Positions 8,055-17,142 of a DNA stretch of 64,000 nucleotides are shown here, piece by piece. Location: contig NZ_CP069349.1 of the NCBI RefSeq assembly GCF_021497505.1, forward strand, positions 2,197,780 through 2,261,779, given 5' to 3'. Below the pieces are notes generated by a model, which was not told the origin of the DNA, did not search any database, and worked only from the letters and a program-made list of their open reading frames with translations. Source of the DNA: Turicibacter sp. TJ11 (GTDB lineage Bacteria > Bacillota_I > Bacilli_A > MOL361 > Turicibacteraceae). The number at the start of each line of letters is the position of its first letter. Position 1 is the first letter of the stretch. The translations under genes were made by a program, and so were the position numbers.

Positions 8055-9065
8055 ATGAGACGTGAATTAGCAATTGAGTTTTCTCGTGCCACTGAGGCAG
8101 CTGCTTTAGCAGGGTATAAATGGTTAGGACGCGGAGATAAGAACGCAGCAGATGGAGCTGCCGTACTTGCGATGCGTCACGTATTAAATGAGATTAATAT
8201 TCGCGGTGAGATTGTCATTGGTGAAGGTGAAATCGATGAAGCGCCAATGTTATATATCGGAGAGCGTGTTGGAACTGGATTTGGTGATGATGTCGATATC
8301 GCAGTAGACCCAATTGAAGGAACACGTATGACAGCAATGGGACAAGCAAATGCGATGACAACGTTAGCCGTTGGAGAGAAAGGGTCATTCTTAAAAGCAC
8401 CAGATATGTACATGGAAAAACTCATTGTTGGTCCAAAAGCAAAAGGTGTTATTGATTTAAATTTATCATTAGAAGAAAATATTCGTCGTGTAGCAGAGGC
8501 AGTAAACAAGCCATTATCAGCTTTGACAGTGATGACACTTGCTAAACCACGTCATGATGAGCAAATTAAACAAATGCAAGCTTTAGGTGTACGTGTGTTT
8601 GCGATTCCAGATGGAGATGTTGCTGCTTCAATCTTAACTTGTATGCCATTTAGTGAAGTTGATATGGTTTATGGAATTGGTGGAGCACCAGAAGGTGTTG
8701 TTTCAGCTGCTGTTATTCGTGCTTTAGATGGAGATATGCAAGGACGTTTAGTTTTACGTAAAGATGTTAAAGGTGAAACAGAAGAAAATATTCGTATGAG
8801 TAAAGATGAAGCACGTCGTTGCGATGAAATGGGTGTTAAACCAGGTCAAATTTTAAAATTAGAAGATATGGCAAAGAGCGATAACGTGATGTTCTCAGCA
8901 ACAGGAATCACAAAAGGTGATTTATTAGAAGGAATTATTTGTGAAGATGGAATGGCAACAACAGAAACATTATTAATTCGTGGGAAATCTCGTACTGTTC
9001 GTCGTATTCAATCAGTTCACTATTTAGATCGTAAAGATGATCAAATTAAAGAGATTATTTTATAA
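8055..9065 (+). CDS. glpX: class II fructose-1,6-bisphosphatase GlpX
   Basis: This enzyme removes the C1 phosphate of fructose-1,6-bisphosphate, the irreversible step of gluconeogenesis, in the cytoplasm. The 336-residue protein shows the metal/phosphate signature DPIEGT at about residues 87-92, preceded by IGEGEIDEAPM (about 54-64) and the GIGGAPEGV phosphate loop (about 207-215). The length matches the GlpX family. AGGAGG lies before the ATG at 8055. It is a single-gene unit ended by a hairpin at 9080-9110. Its paralogue, sedoheptulose bisphosphatase, cannot be excluded by sequence alone. Confidence 0.95.
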   Translation: MRRELAIEFSRATEAAALAGYKWLGRGDKNAADGAAVLAMRHVLNEINIRGEIVIGEGEIDEAPMLYIGERVGTGFGDDVDIAVDPIEGTRMTAMGQANAMTTLAVGEKGSFLKAPDMYMEKLIVGPKAKGVIDLNLSLEENIRRVAEAVNKPLSALTVMTLAKPRHDEQIKQMQALGVRVFAIPDGDVAASILTCMPFSEVDMVYGIGGAPEGVVSAAVIRALDGDMQGRLVLRKDVKGETEENIRMSKDEARRCDEMGVKPGQILKLEDMAKSDNVMFSATGITKGDLLEGIICEDGMATTETLLIRGKSRTVRRIQSVHYLDRKDDQIKEIIL

Positions 9066-9079
9066 TTTTTAAAATGAAA

Positions 9080-9110
9080 GAGCCCCCACTGAAATGGGGG
9101 CTTATTTATT
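9080..9110 (+). terminator. terminator after glpX
   Basis: GCCCCCA pairs with TGGGGGC around a 6-nt loop, followed by TTATTTATT. Confidence 0.85.
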
Positions 9111-9125
9111 ATCAGAGGTGTAAAG

Positions 9126-9806
9126 ATGTATAGTGCAATAGTCTTAGCAGCGGGAATTGGAAGTCGTATGGGACTTGGATATAATAAAATGTTACATCAA
9201 ATCAAAGGACAACCAGTTGTTGTTCATACGATAAAAAAGTTTTTAAATGATGTAACATGTGGACAAGTTGTTTTAGTTGTCAATGAATTAGAAATTGAAA
9301 CGATGCAACAACTTTTAAGTGATGCCGGGGTAAAGAACCCTCGTATTGAAATCGTATCAGGTGGGTCAGAACGACAATATAGTGTCTATCATGGATTACA
9401 GGTTGTTCGTGAAGAAGTGGTGTTAGTTCATGATGGAGCACGTCCATTTGTGACACAACAAATGATTTCAGAATGCTTTGAATTAGCGAAAAAGGGTCAT
9501 CCTTCAATTGTTGCTGTTCCAGTAAAAGATACGATGAAGCGTGTCGTAAATGGAGTAGTTGTTGAAACGCCAAATCGTGATGAGATGTACAGTGTTCAAA
9601 CGCCTCAAGCCGCACCGACTGAGTTACTAAAAAAGGCTCATGAAGCTGCAAAAAAAACACATTTCTTAGGAACAGATGAAGCGAGTTTAATCGAAAAGTA
9701 TACGGATATACCAGTTTGTGTCGTTAAAGGTGCTTATACAAATATTAAGTTAACGACACCAGAAGATTTAATACTCGCGAATCAGTTACTAGCATCTCGC
9801 TCATAA
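9126..9806 (+). CDS. ispD: 2-C-methyl-D-erythritol 4-phosphate cytidylyltransferase
   Basis: IspD joins CTP and MEP to give CDP-methylerythritol, the third step of the MEP isoprenoid pathway. The 226-residue protein has the nucleotide-binding AIVLAAGIGSRMG at 4-16 and the second signature VLVHDGARPFV at about 101-111, as in the family. It starts right after the glpX terminator behind GAGGTG and is followed 62 bp later by ispF, the usual partner two steps on. IspE is not in this window, so the pathway genes are dispersed. Confidence 0.95.
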   Translation: MYSAIVLAAGIGSRMGLGYNKMLHQIKGQPVVVHTIKKFLNDVTCGQVVLVVNELEIETMQQLLSDAGVKNPRIEIVSGGSERQYSVYHGLQVVREEVVLVHDGARPFVTQQMISECFELAKKGHPSIVAVPVKDTMKRVVNGVVVETPNRDEMYSVQTPQAAPTELLKKAHEAAKKTHFLGTDEASLIEKYTDIPVCVVKGAYTNIKLTTPEDLILANQLLASRS

Positions 9807-9837
9807 GCGTAAGTTTTTAAACAAATATGACGATATA

Positions 9838-9851
9838 AGTGATTAATCACT
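9838..9851. repeat. 14-bp perfect palindrome before ispF
   Basis: AGTGATTAATCACT ends just before the ispF ribosome-binding site (AGGAAGGAG). It is short and has no T run. It might be a protein site or a small mRNA hairpin next to the binding site. Confidence 0.4.
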
Positions 9852-9868
9852 AGGAAGGAGAACAAACC

Positions 9869-10351
9869 ATGATTCGAATTGGACATTCAACAGACATTCA
9901 CCAATTAGTTGAAGGACGAAAATTAATTTTAGGTGGCGTAGAAATCGAGCATACGAAAGGACTTTTAGGACATAGTGATGCAGATGCCCTTTGCCATGCT
10001 GTAACAGAAGCCATCATCGGGGCTTTAGCTAAAGGAGATATTGGCACTCATTTTCCCGATACTGATCCAAAATATAAAGGTGCTGATTCGCGTGTTTTAT
10101 TACGTGGAGCTAAAGCCATGATGGATGAAGCGGGATACACGTTAGGAAACTTAGATGCTACCGTTTACGCAGAGCGTCCTAAAATGCGTCCGCATATTGA
10201 TGCGATGCGTGCAAATTTAGCACAAGACTTAAATGCCAATTTAGATCAGGTGAATATTAAAGCCACTCGTGGTGAAAAATTAGGATTCATTGGACGCGAA
10301 GAAGGAATTGCCGCAGAATGTGTCGTTTTATTAGTGAAAAAGCCTTGTTAA
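9869..10351 (+). CDS. ispF: 2-C-methyl-D-erythritol 2,4-cyclodiphosphate synthase
   Basis: IspF converts CDP-methylerythritol 2-phosphate to the cyclic diphosphate in the MEP pathway; the active form is a trimer with a metal at each subunit interface. The 160-residue protein keeps the metal ligands Asp9, His11 (TDIH) and His43, the loop [13 protein letters not shown], and the C-terminal EKLGFIGR nucleotide-binding segment. The opening GHSTDIHQL differs from the usual GxGxDxHRL in having Gln for Arg. It lies 62 bp behind ispD and is probably co-transcribed. Confidence 0.95.
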   Translation: MIRIGHSTDIHQLVEGRKLILGGVEIEHTKGLLGHSDADALCHAVTEAIIGALAKGDIGTHFPDTDPKYKGADSRVLLRGAKAMMDEAGYTLGNLDATVYAERPKMRPHIDAMRANLAQDLNANLDQVNIKATRGEKLGFIGREEGIAAECVVLLVKKPC

Positions 10352-10414
10352 GGTACATTACTGATTAAGCTTATTGCGTTTTTTACGTAAGAGTCATCTT
10401 TTAACTGATAGATC

Positions 10415-10445
10415 AAAAGCTAAGGCATGCTCTTTAGCTTTTTTT
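10415..10445 (+). terminator. terminator after ispF
   Basis: AAAGCTAA(g) pairs with (C)TTTAGCTTT, followed by a T run. The 60 bp before it hold nothing else recognisable. Confidence 0.75.
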
Positions 10446-10479
10446 CTTTGAAAATATTTAATATTTTGTTTCAATCGTA

Positions 10480-10485
10480 TATAAT
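10480..10485 (+). promoter_or_regulatory. -10 element of the gltX promoter
   Basis: TATAAT 43 bp before the gltX start; the -35 is poor. The leader is too short for a T-box. Confidence 0.45.
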
Positions 10486-10528
10486 ATGAAAAGAATAAAA
10501 GTAGTATTTTTAATTAGGAGGCAAAATT

Positions 10529-11965
10529 ATGACAGTTCGTGTTCGTTATGCACCAAGTCCAACAGGATTTTTACATATCGGAAATGCTAGAACAGCATTA
10601 TACAATTATTTATTTGCTAAGCACCACGGTGGAGATTTTATTTTACGTATTGAGGATACTGACATTGAACGTAATGTAGAAGGTGGAGAAGAATCTCAGA
10701 TGAACTACTTACGTTGGTTAGGAATTGAATGGGATGAATCATTCGATGTTGGTGGAGAGTATGGACCATATCGTCAATTAGAACGTTTAGAGATCTATCG
10801 TAAATATGTAGATGAATTAATTGAAAAGGGATTAGCTTATAAATGTTATTGTACAAGTGAGGAGCTTGAAGCAGAACGCGAAGCGATGTCAACTCATGGC
10901 CATGATAATATTCATTATTCTCGTCGTTGCTTAAATGCATCAAAAGAAGAGTTAGCAAAATTAGAAGAACGCGGAGAGTATGTGGTTCGTATTAAAGTTC
11001 CTGCTAATGAAGTTTATACATTCAACGATATTGTGCGTGGGGAAATTTCATTTAACTCTGAAGACTTTGGTGATTGGGTCATCATGAAAAGTAACGGAAT
11101 TCCAACGTACAACTTTGCGGTTGTTATCGACGATTATTTAATGAAAATTACTCACGTTTTCCGTGGAGAAGAGCACATCACAAATACACCAAAACAAATG
11201 ATGGTTTATCGTGCGTTTGGATGGGATGTTCCAACGTTTGCTCATATGACATTAATCGTTAACGAAAATGGTAAAAAATTATCAAAACGTGATAAAGATA
11301 CGGTTCAATTCATTGAACAATATGCAAATATGGGATACTTACCTGAAGCGTTATTTAACTTCATTGCGTTACTTGGATGGTCTCCAGGAATCGAAGAAGA
11401 AATTTTATCTCATGAACAATTAATCGAATTATTTGACGAAAAACGTTTATCTAAATCACCTTCAACGTTTGATAAAGCTAAATTAGCTTACATCAATAAC
11501 CGTTACATCAAAGCTTTAGAAGCAGAAGAATTATTAGAATTATGTATGCCTCACTTAGTTGAAGCGGGAATTTTAGAAGGGCGCACACATCAATGGGCAG
11601 TTGAATTAGTCTCATTATTCCATGATCGTTTATCATATGGTGCTGAAATCGTTGATTTATACGATGAGTTCTTCTCAGAAGAATTAACATTAGATGAAGA
11701 AGCACAAGCATTCATCGCTCAAGAAGGTGTTACTGAAACGTTAAAAGCATTTAAAGATCAATTAGAAGCATTAGAAGAGTTTAGTGCAGAAGGAATTCAA
11801 GCAGCAGTTAAAGCGGCAGGGAAAGCAAGTGGAGCTAAAGGGAAAATGTTATTCATGCCTTGTCGTATTGCAACAACAGGACAAATGCATGGTCCAGATT
11901 TACCAAAGGCCTTATCTTTATTAGGAAAAGAGACAGTTGTTTCTCGTATTGAAAAATTCATTTAA
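10529..11965 (+). CDS. gltX: glutamyl-tRNA synthetase
   Basis: A class I synthetase that charges tRNA-Glu; in Firmicutes it often also mischarges tRNA-Gln for later amidation. The 478-residue protein has the HIGH-type motif at [12 protein letters not shown] (about 13-24) and the KMSKS-type motif as [11 protein letters not shown] (about 250-260). The Rossmann fold and the C-terminal helical anticodon-binding domain ([14 protein letters not shown] onward) are both present, and the length is normal. AGGAGG precedes the ATG. It is monocistronic and ends at a hairpin shared with the converging MFS gene. Confidence 0.96.
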   Translation: MTVRVRYAPSPTGFLHIGNARTALYNYLFAKHHGGDFILRIEDTDIERNVEGGEESQMNYLRWLGIEWDESFDVGGEYGPYRQLERLEIYRKYVDELIEKGLAYKCYCTSEELEAEREAMSTHGHDNIHYSRRCLNASKEELAKLEERGEYVVRIKVPANEVYTFNDIVRGEISFNSEDFGDWVIMKSNGIPTYNFAVVIDDYLMKITHVFRGEEHITNTPKQMMVYRAFGWDVPTFAHMTLIVNENGKKLSKRDKDTVQFIEQYANMGYLPEALFNFIALLGWSPGIEEEILSHEQLIELFDEKRLSKSPSTFDKAKLAYINNRYIKALEAEELLELCMPHLVEAGILEGRTHQWAVELVSLFHDRLSYGAEIVDLYDEFFSEELTLDEEAQAFIAQEGVTETLKAFKDQLEALEEFSAEGIQAAVKAAGKASGAKGKMLFMPCRIATTGQMHGPDLPKALSLLGKETVVSRIEKFI

Positions 11966-11968
11966 TAA

Positions 11969-12001
11969 TAAAAACCTCAGAGTTAATTCTGAGGTTTTTT
12001 T
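11969..12001. terminator. bidirectional terminator between gltX and the MFS gene
   Basis: AAAAACCTCAGA pairs with TCTGAGGTTTTT. The right arm overlaps the last codons of the MFS gene, so one hairpin serves both converging genes. Confidence 0.88.
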
Positions 12002-13170
12002 GATTTTAAGGAAATAAGTAAACAGGTGAAATAAATAACCGTGAGGATGAAGTAAATAATCCAAACGAGTGTATAAGATAAATAATCAGCAATAAATCCT
12101 GAAATAACTGGACCTAAAGCACTGCCCAACGTAAAAATCATACTAATGAATCCTAAATGCATCGCATAATGTTCTTTTCCGAATAAAGCACTTGTTCCAT
12201 ATGCCGGAAGCAGTGAAGGTAAGCAAAGACACAAACCAAATAAGGTGGCAAATATAAATAATAAAGGTGGGTAAGCGCCATAGATTAAACAAATATAACT
12301 AATTAAAGCCATCAAAATAAAAATGCTAATCGAAGTTTTTAAGCTTAATTTATCAAAAATATAACCACCAACTAAACTTCCTAACAAAGCAAAGATCGCT
12401 TGGGTTGAACCGACGTTAGCATTAAATGTTAAAGAATGACCGAGAGTCGTTAAGTAAGGTTGAATGTGCATTTTTGTTCCTGAAATACTCATTCCAAGTA
12501 AAAATAAACCTGCTGCAAATAAAATTAATTGCAAGCTCCAATGAATATCGTGATATGAAATTTTATCTTTCTTTTGAGTTTTAATGGTTGCATCCGGTGG
12601 CATTCTCATAATGAACATAGTAAGTGGAAGACAGACAACTAAGATGATGATTCCTAATATCGCATAGGTCGTTTGATAACTAAATTTAACTAACATTCTA
12701 GAAACGACTTGCATCCAAATAAATGATCCTGTTCCAGACCCAGCCATCGCTATTCCTAATGCTGTTCCCTTTTTATCTTCAAACCAATGTGTCAGTGCGG
12801 TTGAGATTGGAATCGTTGTTAGACATGTCATTCCAATCCCGACAATAGCAGCAATTAAATAAAACATCCAAATTTTTGTTGCTAATGCGTAACAAAAAAA
12901 TCCACCTCCAGCTAAAATGGCACCTAAAGACATGATGAGCCCTAAAGGAAACTTGGCGATTAATTGACCGATAATTGGAGACATAAGAGCGGTCGTAATG
13001 GCTCCGATGGTGAAAATAAGAGAGAACGATGAAATGGATACACCTAATTTTTGAGTAACAGGATTCAAAAATAAAGAGGTGATGTTATTTACAATACTAA
13101 ATGACACTGACATAATAATAAAACTTGCCGCTAAAACAAGCCACTTACGGAGTTTGAAATTCTTTAACAT
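11983..13170 (-). CDS. major facilitator superfamily transporter, OFA-like
   Basis: A 395-residue transporter with 12 predicted membrane helices. The cytoplasmic loop after helix 2 (SPIIGQLIAKFPLG) and the second-half equivalent (GGYIFDKLSLKTS) fit MFS motif A positions. The overall look, with HWFEDKKGTALGIAMAGSGTGSF at about 125-147 (in parts HWFEDKKG and GIAMAGSGTG), recalls the oxalate/formate antiporter group of monocarboxylate exchangers. The substrate is unknown. I place the start at ATG 13170 because GGGAGG at 13184-13179 is correctly spaced; a longer frame from TTG 13185 would start on that site. It is transcribed alone. Confidence 0.82.
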   Translation of the reverse strand: MLKNFKLRKWLVLAASFIIMSVSFSIVNNITSLFLNPVTQKLGVSISSFSLIFTIGAITTALMSPIIGQLIAKFPLGLIMSLGAILAGGGFFCYALATKIWMFYLIAAIVGIGMTCLTTIPISTALTHWFEDKKGTALGIAMAGSGTGSFIWMQVVSRMLVKFSYQTTYAILGIIILVVCLPLTMFIMRMPPDATIKTQKKDKISYHDIHWSLQLILFAAGLFLLGMSISGTKMHIQPYLTTLGHSLTFNANVGSTQAIFALLGSLVGGYIFDKLSLKTSISIFILMALISYICLIYGAYPPLLFIFATLFGLCLCLPSLLPAYGTSALFGKEHYAMHLGFISMIFTLGSALGPVISGFIADYLSYTLVWIIYFILTVIYFTCLLISLKSKKPQN

Positions 13171-13184
13171 AGATGAACCTCCCA

Positions 13185-13411
13185 ATTCAGTTTCCTGATT
13201 AGGATTAGGTTATTGACATCAGATTATGTAAGCTAATCGTTAAGATGAATAGACATAAATCGTCATTTATTTTTTAAAATTGAGTTGTTAGGTATAAAAG
13301 ATTAGAACAATAAGTTTTAAGAACCCTATATCTATGTTTGATGAGCATGTATCCTATTTAAACACTAATAAGTAAATAAAATAATAGACTAAAAAAGTTA
13401 TCCACAAAAAC
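13185..13411. other. intergenic region upstream of the MFS gene
   Basis: No gene is visible. This stretch should hold the MFS promoter (minus strand), though I could not pick one confidently. It contains one TTATCCACA (13398-13406), a perfect DnaA-box word, but with no cluster around it. Confidence 0.5.
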
Positions 13412-13443
13412 AAAAAAGGAATCCTTTAAAGAATTCCTTTTTT
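13412..13443. terminator. terminator downstream of ridA
   Basis: AAAAAAGGAAT pairs with ATTCCTTTTTT. It lies about 70 bp beyond the ridA stop on the minus strand and is symmetrical enough to work both ways. Confidence 0.7.
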
Positions 13444-13514
13444 GTTAAATCACTCGCTTTGAGTTGATATCTGTAATTTTAAACTTTAAAGACTATTCAT
13501 TTCATTGATAAAGT

Positions 13515-13892
13515 TTATGCTTTAACGGCAATTGCTTCAATTTCAACTTTAGCATCACGTGGTAATCGTACAACTTGAACACAGGCACGAGCTGGCTTAT
13601 GTTCATTGAAGTATTGTCCATAAACTTCATTAACTTTAGCGAAATCGTTCATATCAGCTAAGAAAATACCGCATTTCACGACATGATTTAAAGAATATCC
13701 CGCTTCTGTTAAGATCGCTTGAATATTTTTTAAACATTGATGCGTTTGAGCCTCAATCTCATCTGATACAAATTCCATTGTGACCGGATCTAGTGGGATT
13801 TGCCCTGAGATATATAAAGTATTGTTGGCTTCAATGGCTTGTGAATAAGGCCCAATCGCTTGTGGAGCATCTTTTGTTGAAATAATGTTCAT
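13515..13892 (-). CDS. ridA: RidA (YjgF/YER057c/UK114) enamine/imine deaminase
   Basis: RidA hydrolyses reactive enamines and imines, above all 2-aminoacrylate and 2-aminocrotonate released by PLP-dependent threonine/serine dehydratases, and so protects PLP enzymes. The 125-residue protein shows the family signature [12 protein letters not shown] at 9-20, [11 protein letters not shown], and the PARACVQV segment with the catalytic Arg at about 103. The C-terminal VEIEAIAV is also standard. GGAGG precedes the ATG. It is divergent from, and next to, a threonine dehydratase gene that makes its substrate. Confidence 0.95.
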   Translation of the reverse strand: MNIISTKDAPQAIGPYSQAIEANNTLYISGQIPLDPVTMEFVSDEIEAQTHQCLKNIQAILTEAGYSLNHVVKCGIFLADMNDFAKVNEVYGQYFNEHKPARACVQVVRLPRDAKVEIEAIAVKA

Positions 13893-14199
13893 TTAAATTC
13901 CTCCTCAGACATAAGTTTTTATATTGTAGTTCTAAAAAAGTTAAGCGTGACTTTAACGATTCTTTCTTTTTAAGACAGAAGTCATGAGATCATCAGACTA
14001 ATGAATAATGATAAGAAAGATGTTGATTTTAAGATTTAACTAGATGATTTTCTTTAACGCTTCATCATCAAGATTATAACATATCCATATAATGGTTTTA
14101 ATAGTTATCCCTCAATATATTATGTGATAGAATAAAAAAGAATAAATGGTGGAAATTAAAGGATGAAACAATAATTAACGATTAGCGGAGGGAATTAAA
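13893..14199. other. divergent control region between ridA and ilvA
   Basis: 307 bp with no gene. A candidate ilvA promoter has extended -10 TGaTAGAAT at 14125-14133 with a weak -35 TTATCC 17 bp before the hexamer. The ilvA site AGCGGAGGG is at 14185-14193. No T-box, leader peptide or strong hairpin was seen. Confidence 0.5.
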
Positions 14200-15414
14200 T
14201 TGGAAACTGTCACATTTCAAATGATTTTAGAGGCAGCAAAACATTTAAAAGGTGTCATTAAAGAAACTGATTTTTGTTATTCAGAAACATTGAGTGAGTT
14301 AACAGAAGGAGACGTTTATTTAAAACTTGAAAATCTTCAGCAATCAGGATCATTTAAAATTCGAGGCGCGTACAATAAAATGATTCATTTATCTGATGAA
14401 GAGAAAAATGGTGGAGTTGTAGCGTCAAGTGCAGGGAATCATGCACAAGGTGTTGCCATTAGTGCGAGTAAACTAGGTATTAAATCAACGATTGTCATGC
14501 CTAAAAGTGCGCCTTTTGCGAAGATTTATGCCACTCGTAAATATGGAGGCGAAGTCGTCTTACATGGTGAGGTTTATGATGAGGCGTATCAAAAAGCGAT
14601 TGAAATCCAAAAAGCAACTGGAGCGACATTTGTTCATCCATTTAATGATCCATATGTGATTGCAGGTCAGGGAACAATCGGTGTGGAAATCATGGCAGAA
14701 CAACCCGATTTAGATGTGATTCTTGTTCCAATTGGTGGGGGTGGAATCGCAGCTGGAGTCGCTCTAGCTGCTAAAACGATTAATCCAAATGTCAAAGTAA
14801 TCGGGGTTCAAACTAAAAATGCACCGTCTATGTATGAATCATTAAGATGTGGACATGTTGAAGTTATGCCAGTAAACAAAACGATTGCTGATGGAATTGC
14901 GGTTGGAGAGCCAGGAGAGTTAACTTTTTCTATCATTAAAGACTACGTTGATGAAATTATCACAGTTTCAGAAACTGAAATTTCACAAGCCGTTTTACTA
15001 TTACTAGAAAATTGTAATCTAGTTTGCGAAGGAGCAGGAGCTGTATCAGTTGCCGCAATGATGTCTAAAAAGCTAGACTTAAAAGATAAAAAGGTAGGCG
15101 CTATTCTTTCAGGTGGAAACATAGATATTAATATGATTGAAAGTATTATTAATCATGCTATGATCACAACAGGTCGGCGAACTGAAATTAAAGTGATGGT
15201 GAATCATAAACCAGGAGAATTGAGTGCTTTTTTAGAAACAATCGCCAAAGAACTTGGAAATATTTTAATTATTCATCAAAGTCGATCGCGTGAAGGATTA
15301 TCTATGTATCACCTAGAGGTAACTGTTGTAGTTGAGACATTAGATGCTCATCATAAACAACGCCTAATCAAAAAACTTATTGAAAGTGGTTATGAGATTG
15401 AGTATACAAACTAG
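14200..15414 (+). CDS. ilvA: threonine ammonia-lyase (dehydratase) with C-terminal ACT domain
   Basis: A PLP enzyme that deaminates L-threonine to 2-oxobutanoate, feeding isoleucine synthesis or energy metabolism. The 404-residue protein has the PLP lysine in SGSFKIRGAY (Lys53), the phosphate-binding loop GGGGIAAGVALA (about 181-192) and a C-terminal ACT-like domain (about 325-404, starting EIKVMVNHKPGELSAFLE). This length is that of the short catabolic-type enzyme with one ACT domain, so it may be named tdcB or ilvA. The start is TTG, 6 nt after GGAGGG. It is divergent from ridA. Confidence 0.9.
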   Translation: METVTFQMILEAAKHLKGVIKETDFCYSETLSELTEGDVYLKLENLQQSGSFKIRGAYNKMIHLSDEEKNGGVVASSAGNHAQGVAISASKLGIKSTIVMPKSAPFAKIYATRKYGGEVVLHGEVYDEAYQKAIEIQKATGATFVHPFNDPYVIAGQGTIGVEIMAEQPDLDVILVPIGGGGIAAGVALAAKTINPNVKVIGVQTKNAPSMYESLRCGHVEVMPVNKTIADGIAVGEPGELTFSIIKDYVDEIITVSETEISQAVLLLLENCNLVCEGAGAVSVAAMMSKKLDLKDKKVGAILSGGNIDINMIESIINHAMITTGRRTEIKVMVNHKPGELSAFLETIAKELGNILIIHQSRSREGLSMYHLEVTVVVETLDAHHKQRLIKKLIESGYEIEYTN

Positions 15415-15470
15415 CCATTTTGATTGAAATATATTAAAATGAAGATAACTATTATTTAAAAAGTAGCTTG

Positions 15471-15479
15471 TGTTAAGAT
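15471..15479 (+). promoter_or_regulatory. extended -10 promoter of cysS leader
   Basis: TGtTAAGAT would start the RNA near 15486, just before the 5' arm of the leader stem at 15490. Confidence 0.4.
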
Positions 15480-15489
15480 GCTAGAACTT

Positions 15490-15550
15490 AGTGACTACTC
15501 GCGTAAATAAAGGAGTTCGTTAGTGAAAGCTTTAACGTCTGATAGTCACT
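15490..15550 (+). promoter_or_regulatory. structured cysS leader: long-range stem with inner hairpin
   Basis: AGTGACTA (15490-15497) is the exact complement of TAGTCACT (15543-15550). Inside it, CGTTA (15518-15522) pairs with TAACG (15533-15537). The stem encloses the ribosome-binding site and start of a 14-codon reading frame, and its 3' arm ends at that frame's only Cys codon. No T-box sequence is present. Confidence 0.5.
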
Positions 15551-15567
15551 GCAACATAGAGAGATAG
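15523..15567 (+). CDS. candidate leader peptide upstream of cysS (14 aa)
   Basis: GTG at 15523 follows AAAGGAG (15509-15515) at 7 nt. The frame reads MKALTSDSHCNIER and stops with TAG at 15565-15567, overlapping the AGGAG that serves cysS. The one Cys codon, TGC, overlaps the last base of the long-range stem, so a ribosome waiting there would keep the stem open. A role as a cysteine-tRNA sensor is inference. Fourteen codons with a good site could also arise by chance. Confidence 0.4.
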   Translation: MKALTSDSHCNIER

Positions 15568-15581
15568 GAGTTGGACTCACA

Positions 15582-16922
15582 ATGTTAATTTATAATACGT
15601 ATACACGTGAGAAAGAAGAATTTAAACCAATTGAAGAGAATAAAGTGAAGATGTATATTTGTGGACCAACGGTGTATAACTACATTCATATTGGTAATGC
15701 ACGTCCTGTATTATTTTTCGATTTAGTTCATCGTTATTTTAAGTATTTAGGGTATGAAGTGGAATTTGTATCAAATGTAACAGATGTTGATGATAAAATT
15801 ATTAATCGTGCCATTGAAGAAGAAGTCACAGAGGCTGAAATTGCTAATAAATATTTAAATTATTTTTTAGAGTGTAATCAATTATTAAATGCTTTACCAT
15901 TTACATCGATGCCAAAGGTTACTGAAAACATGGATAACATGATTCAATTTATTAATGAATTAGTGGAGCATGGATTTGCTTATGCTGTGGATGGAGATGT
16001 TTATTTCCGTATTGATAAAGTTCGCGAGTATGGTCAGTTATCAGGTAAAAAGATTGAAGAGTTAGAAGTTGGAGCTCGAATTGCTGAAGACTCTAAAAAA
16101 GAAAATCCATTGGACTTCGTTTTATGGAAAAAAACTGATAAAGGGATTACATGGGATTCACCTTGGGGTGCGGGACGCCCAGGTTGGCATACGGAATGTG
16201 TGGTCATGATTAATAAAGAATTTAACGGTAAGATTGATATTCATGGTGGTGGAACGGATCTTCAATTTCCTCATCACGAAAATGAAATTGCTCAATCTCT
16301 TTGCTTAAATAACCATCGCTTAGCTAATTACTGGATGCATGTTGGACGCTTAGGATTAAACAATGAAAAAATGAGTAAGTCATTAGGGAATGTCATCAAC
16401 GTTAAAGAGTTAATCGAAACCATTGATCCAAATGCTTTTCGTTTGTTTATGTTATCAGTTCATTATCGTCAACCGATTAACTATACAGATGAAACCATTC
16501 AATTAGCCGTGAAAGAATGGCAAAAAATCAAGTCAACCTTTGATCAATTACACTTAAAACTTGACTTAGCTGAGGCTTTAGATATTGCAGGTGAAGAAGT
16601 TTTAGAAATTGAAGCTTTAATGAAACAATTCACCGAAGCACTTGATGATGACTTTAATACATCTAATGCGATTACAAGTTTATATGGCGTTATTAAAGAG
16701 ATTAATAAGATGACACGTGCTAAAGCAAGTGATGCTGCATGTAAATATGCCTTAATGACATTACAAAACATGGCTTATATTTTTGGATTTGATTTAAATA
16801 AGAAACGTTTAACTGCTGAAGAACGTGAACTAATGAAAGCTTGGGAAGAAGCGCGTAAAGCAAAAGACTTTGCTAAAGCTGATGAACTAAGAGCACAATT
16901 ACAGGCTTTAAATGTTTTATAA
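15582..16922 (+). CDS. cysS: cysteinyl-tRNA synthetase
   Basis: A class I synthetase that charges tRNA-Cys. The 446-residue protein has the zinc/substrate Cys27 in YICGPTVYNY, HIGN at 36-39, the WHTECVVM and GGTDLQFPHHENEIAQ zinc-site segments at about 200-235, and KMSKSLGN at about 264-271. It is a little shorter than the usual 460-470 residues, but all catalytic parts are present. It starts 14 bp after the candidate leader peptide and ends at a wobble-containing terminator. mrnC follows, as is common in Firmicutes. Confidence 0.96.
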   Translation: MLIYNTYTREKEEFKPIEENKVKMYICGPTVYNYIHIGNARPVLFFDLVHRYFKYLGYEVEFVSNVTDVDDKIINRAIEEEVTEAEIANKYLNYFLECNQLLNALPFTSMPKVTENMDNMIQFINELVEHGFAYAVDGDVYFRIDKVREYGQLSGKKIEELEVGARIAEDSKKENPLDFVLWKKTDKGITWDSPWGAGRPGWHTECVVMINKEFNGKIDIHGGGTDLQFPHHENEIAQSLCLNNHRLANYWMHVGRLGLNNEKMSKSLGNVINVKELIETIDPNAFRLFMLSVHYRQPINYTDETIQLAVKEWQKIKSTFDQLHLKLDLAEALDIAGEEVLEIEALMKQFTEALDDDFNTSNAITSLYGVIKEINKMTRAKASDAACKYALMTLQNMAYIFGFDLNKKRLTAEERELMKAWEEARKAKDFAKADELRAQLQALNVL

Positions 16923-16939
16923 AATAAGATATGATAATA

Positions 16940-16973
16940 AAGATTCCATCTAAGCGATGGGGTCTTTTTTATT
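16940..16973 (+). terminator. terminator after cysS
   Basis: AAGATTCCATC pairs with GATGGGGTCTT (two G-U pairs), followed by TTTTATT. Confidence 0.75.
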
Positions 16974-17105
16974 GAATTTAAGAAAAAAGCAACATTTTAA
17001 AGAACTTTTCAGTGGTAGAAGATTGAAGATTTTCGTAAAAACAGCTCGAATCTGCGAAAGTGACAGTTTAAAGGAGCTTTTTCGTTAAATAAGAATGATT
17101 TAGTG

Positions 17106-17111
17106 TATAAT
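17106..17111 (+). promoter_or_regulatory. -10 element of the mrnC promoter
   Basis: TATAAT lies 2 bp before the ATG at 17113. Transcription would start after that ATG, which supports an internal start at 17143 for mrnC. Confidence 0.5.
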
Positions 17112-17142
17112 AATGACGATATTAGAAAAGGCGTGTGAGAAG

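Noticed and set aside
13398-13406. Perfect DnaA box TTATCCACA as a sign of an origin
   Set aside because: A single box with no cluster, no dnaA/dnaN and no AT-rich unwinding array nearby; chance is likely.
15481-15581. T-box riboswitch before cysS
   Set aside because: No T-box sequence, no antiterminator/terminator pair and the leader is too short.
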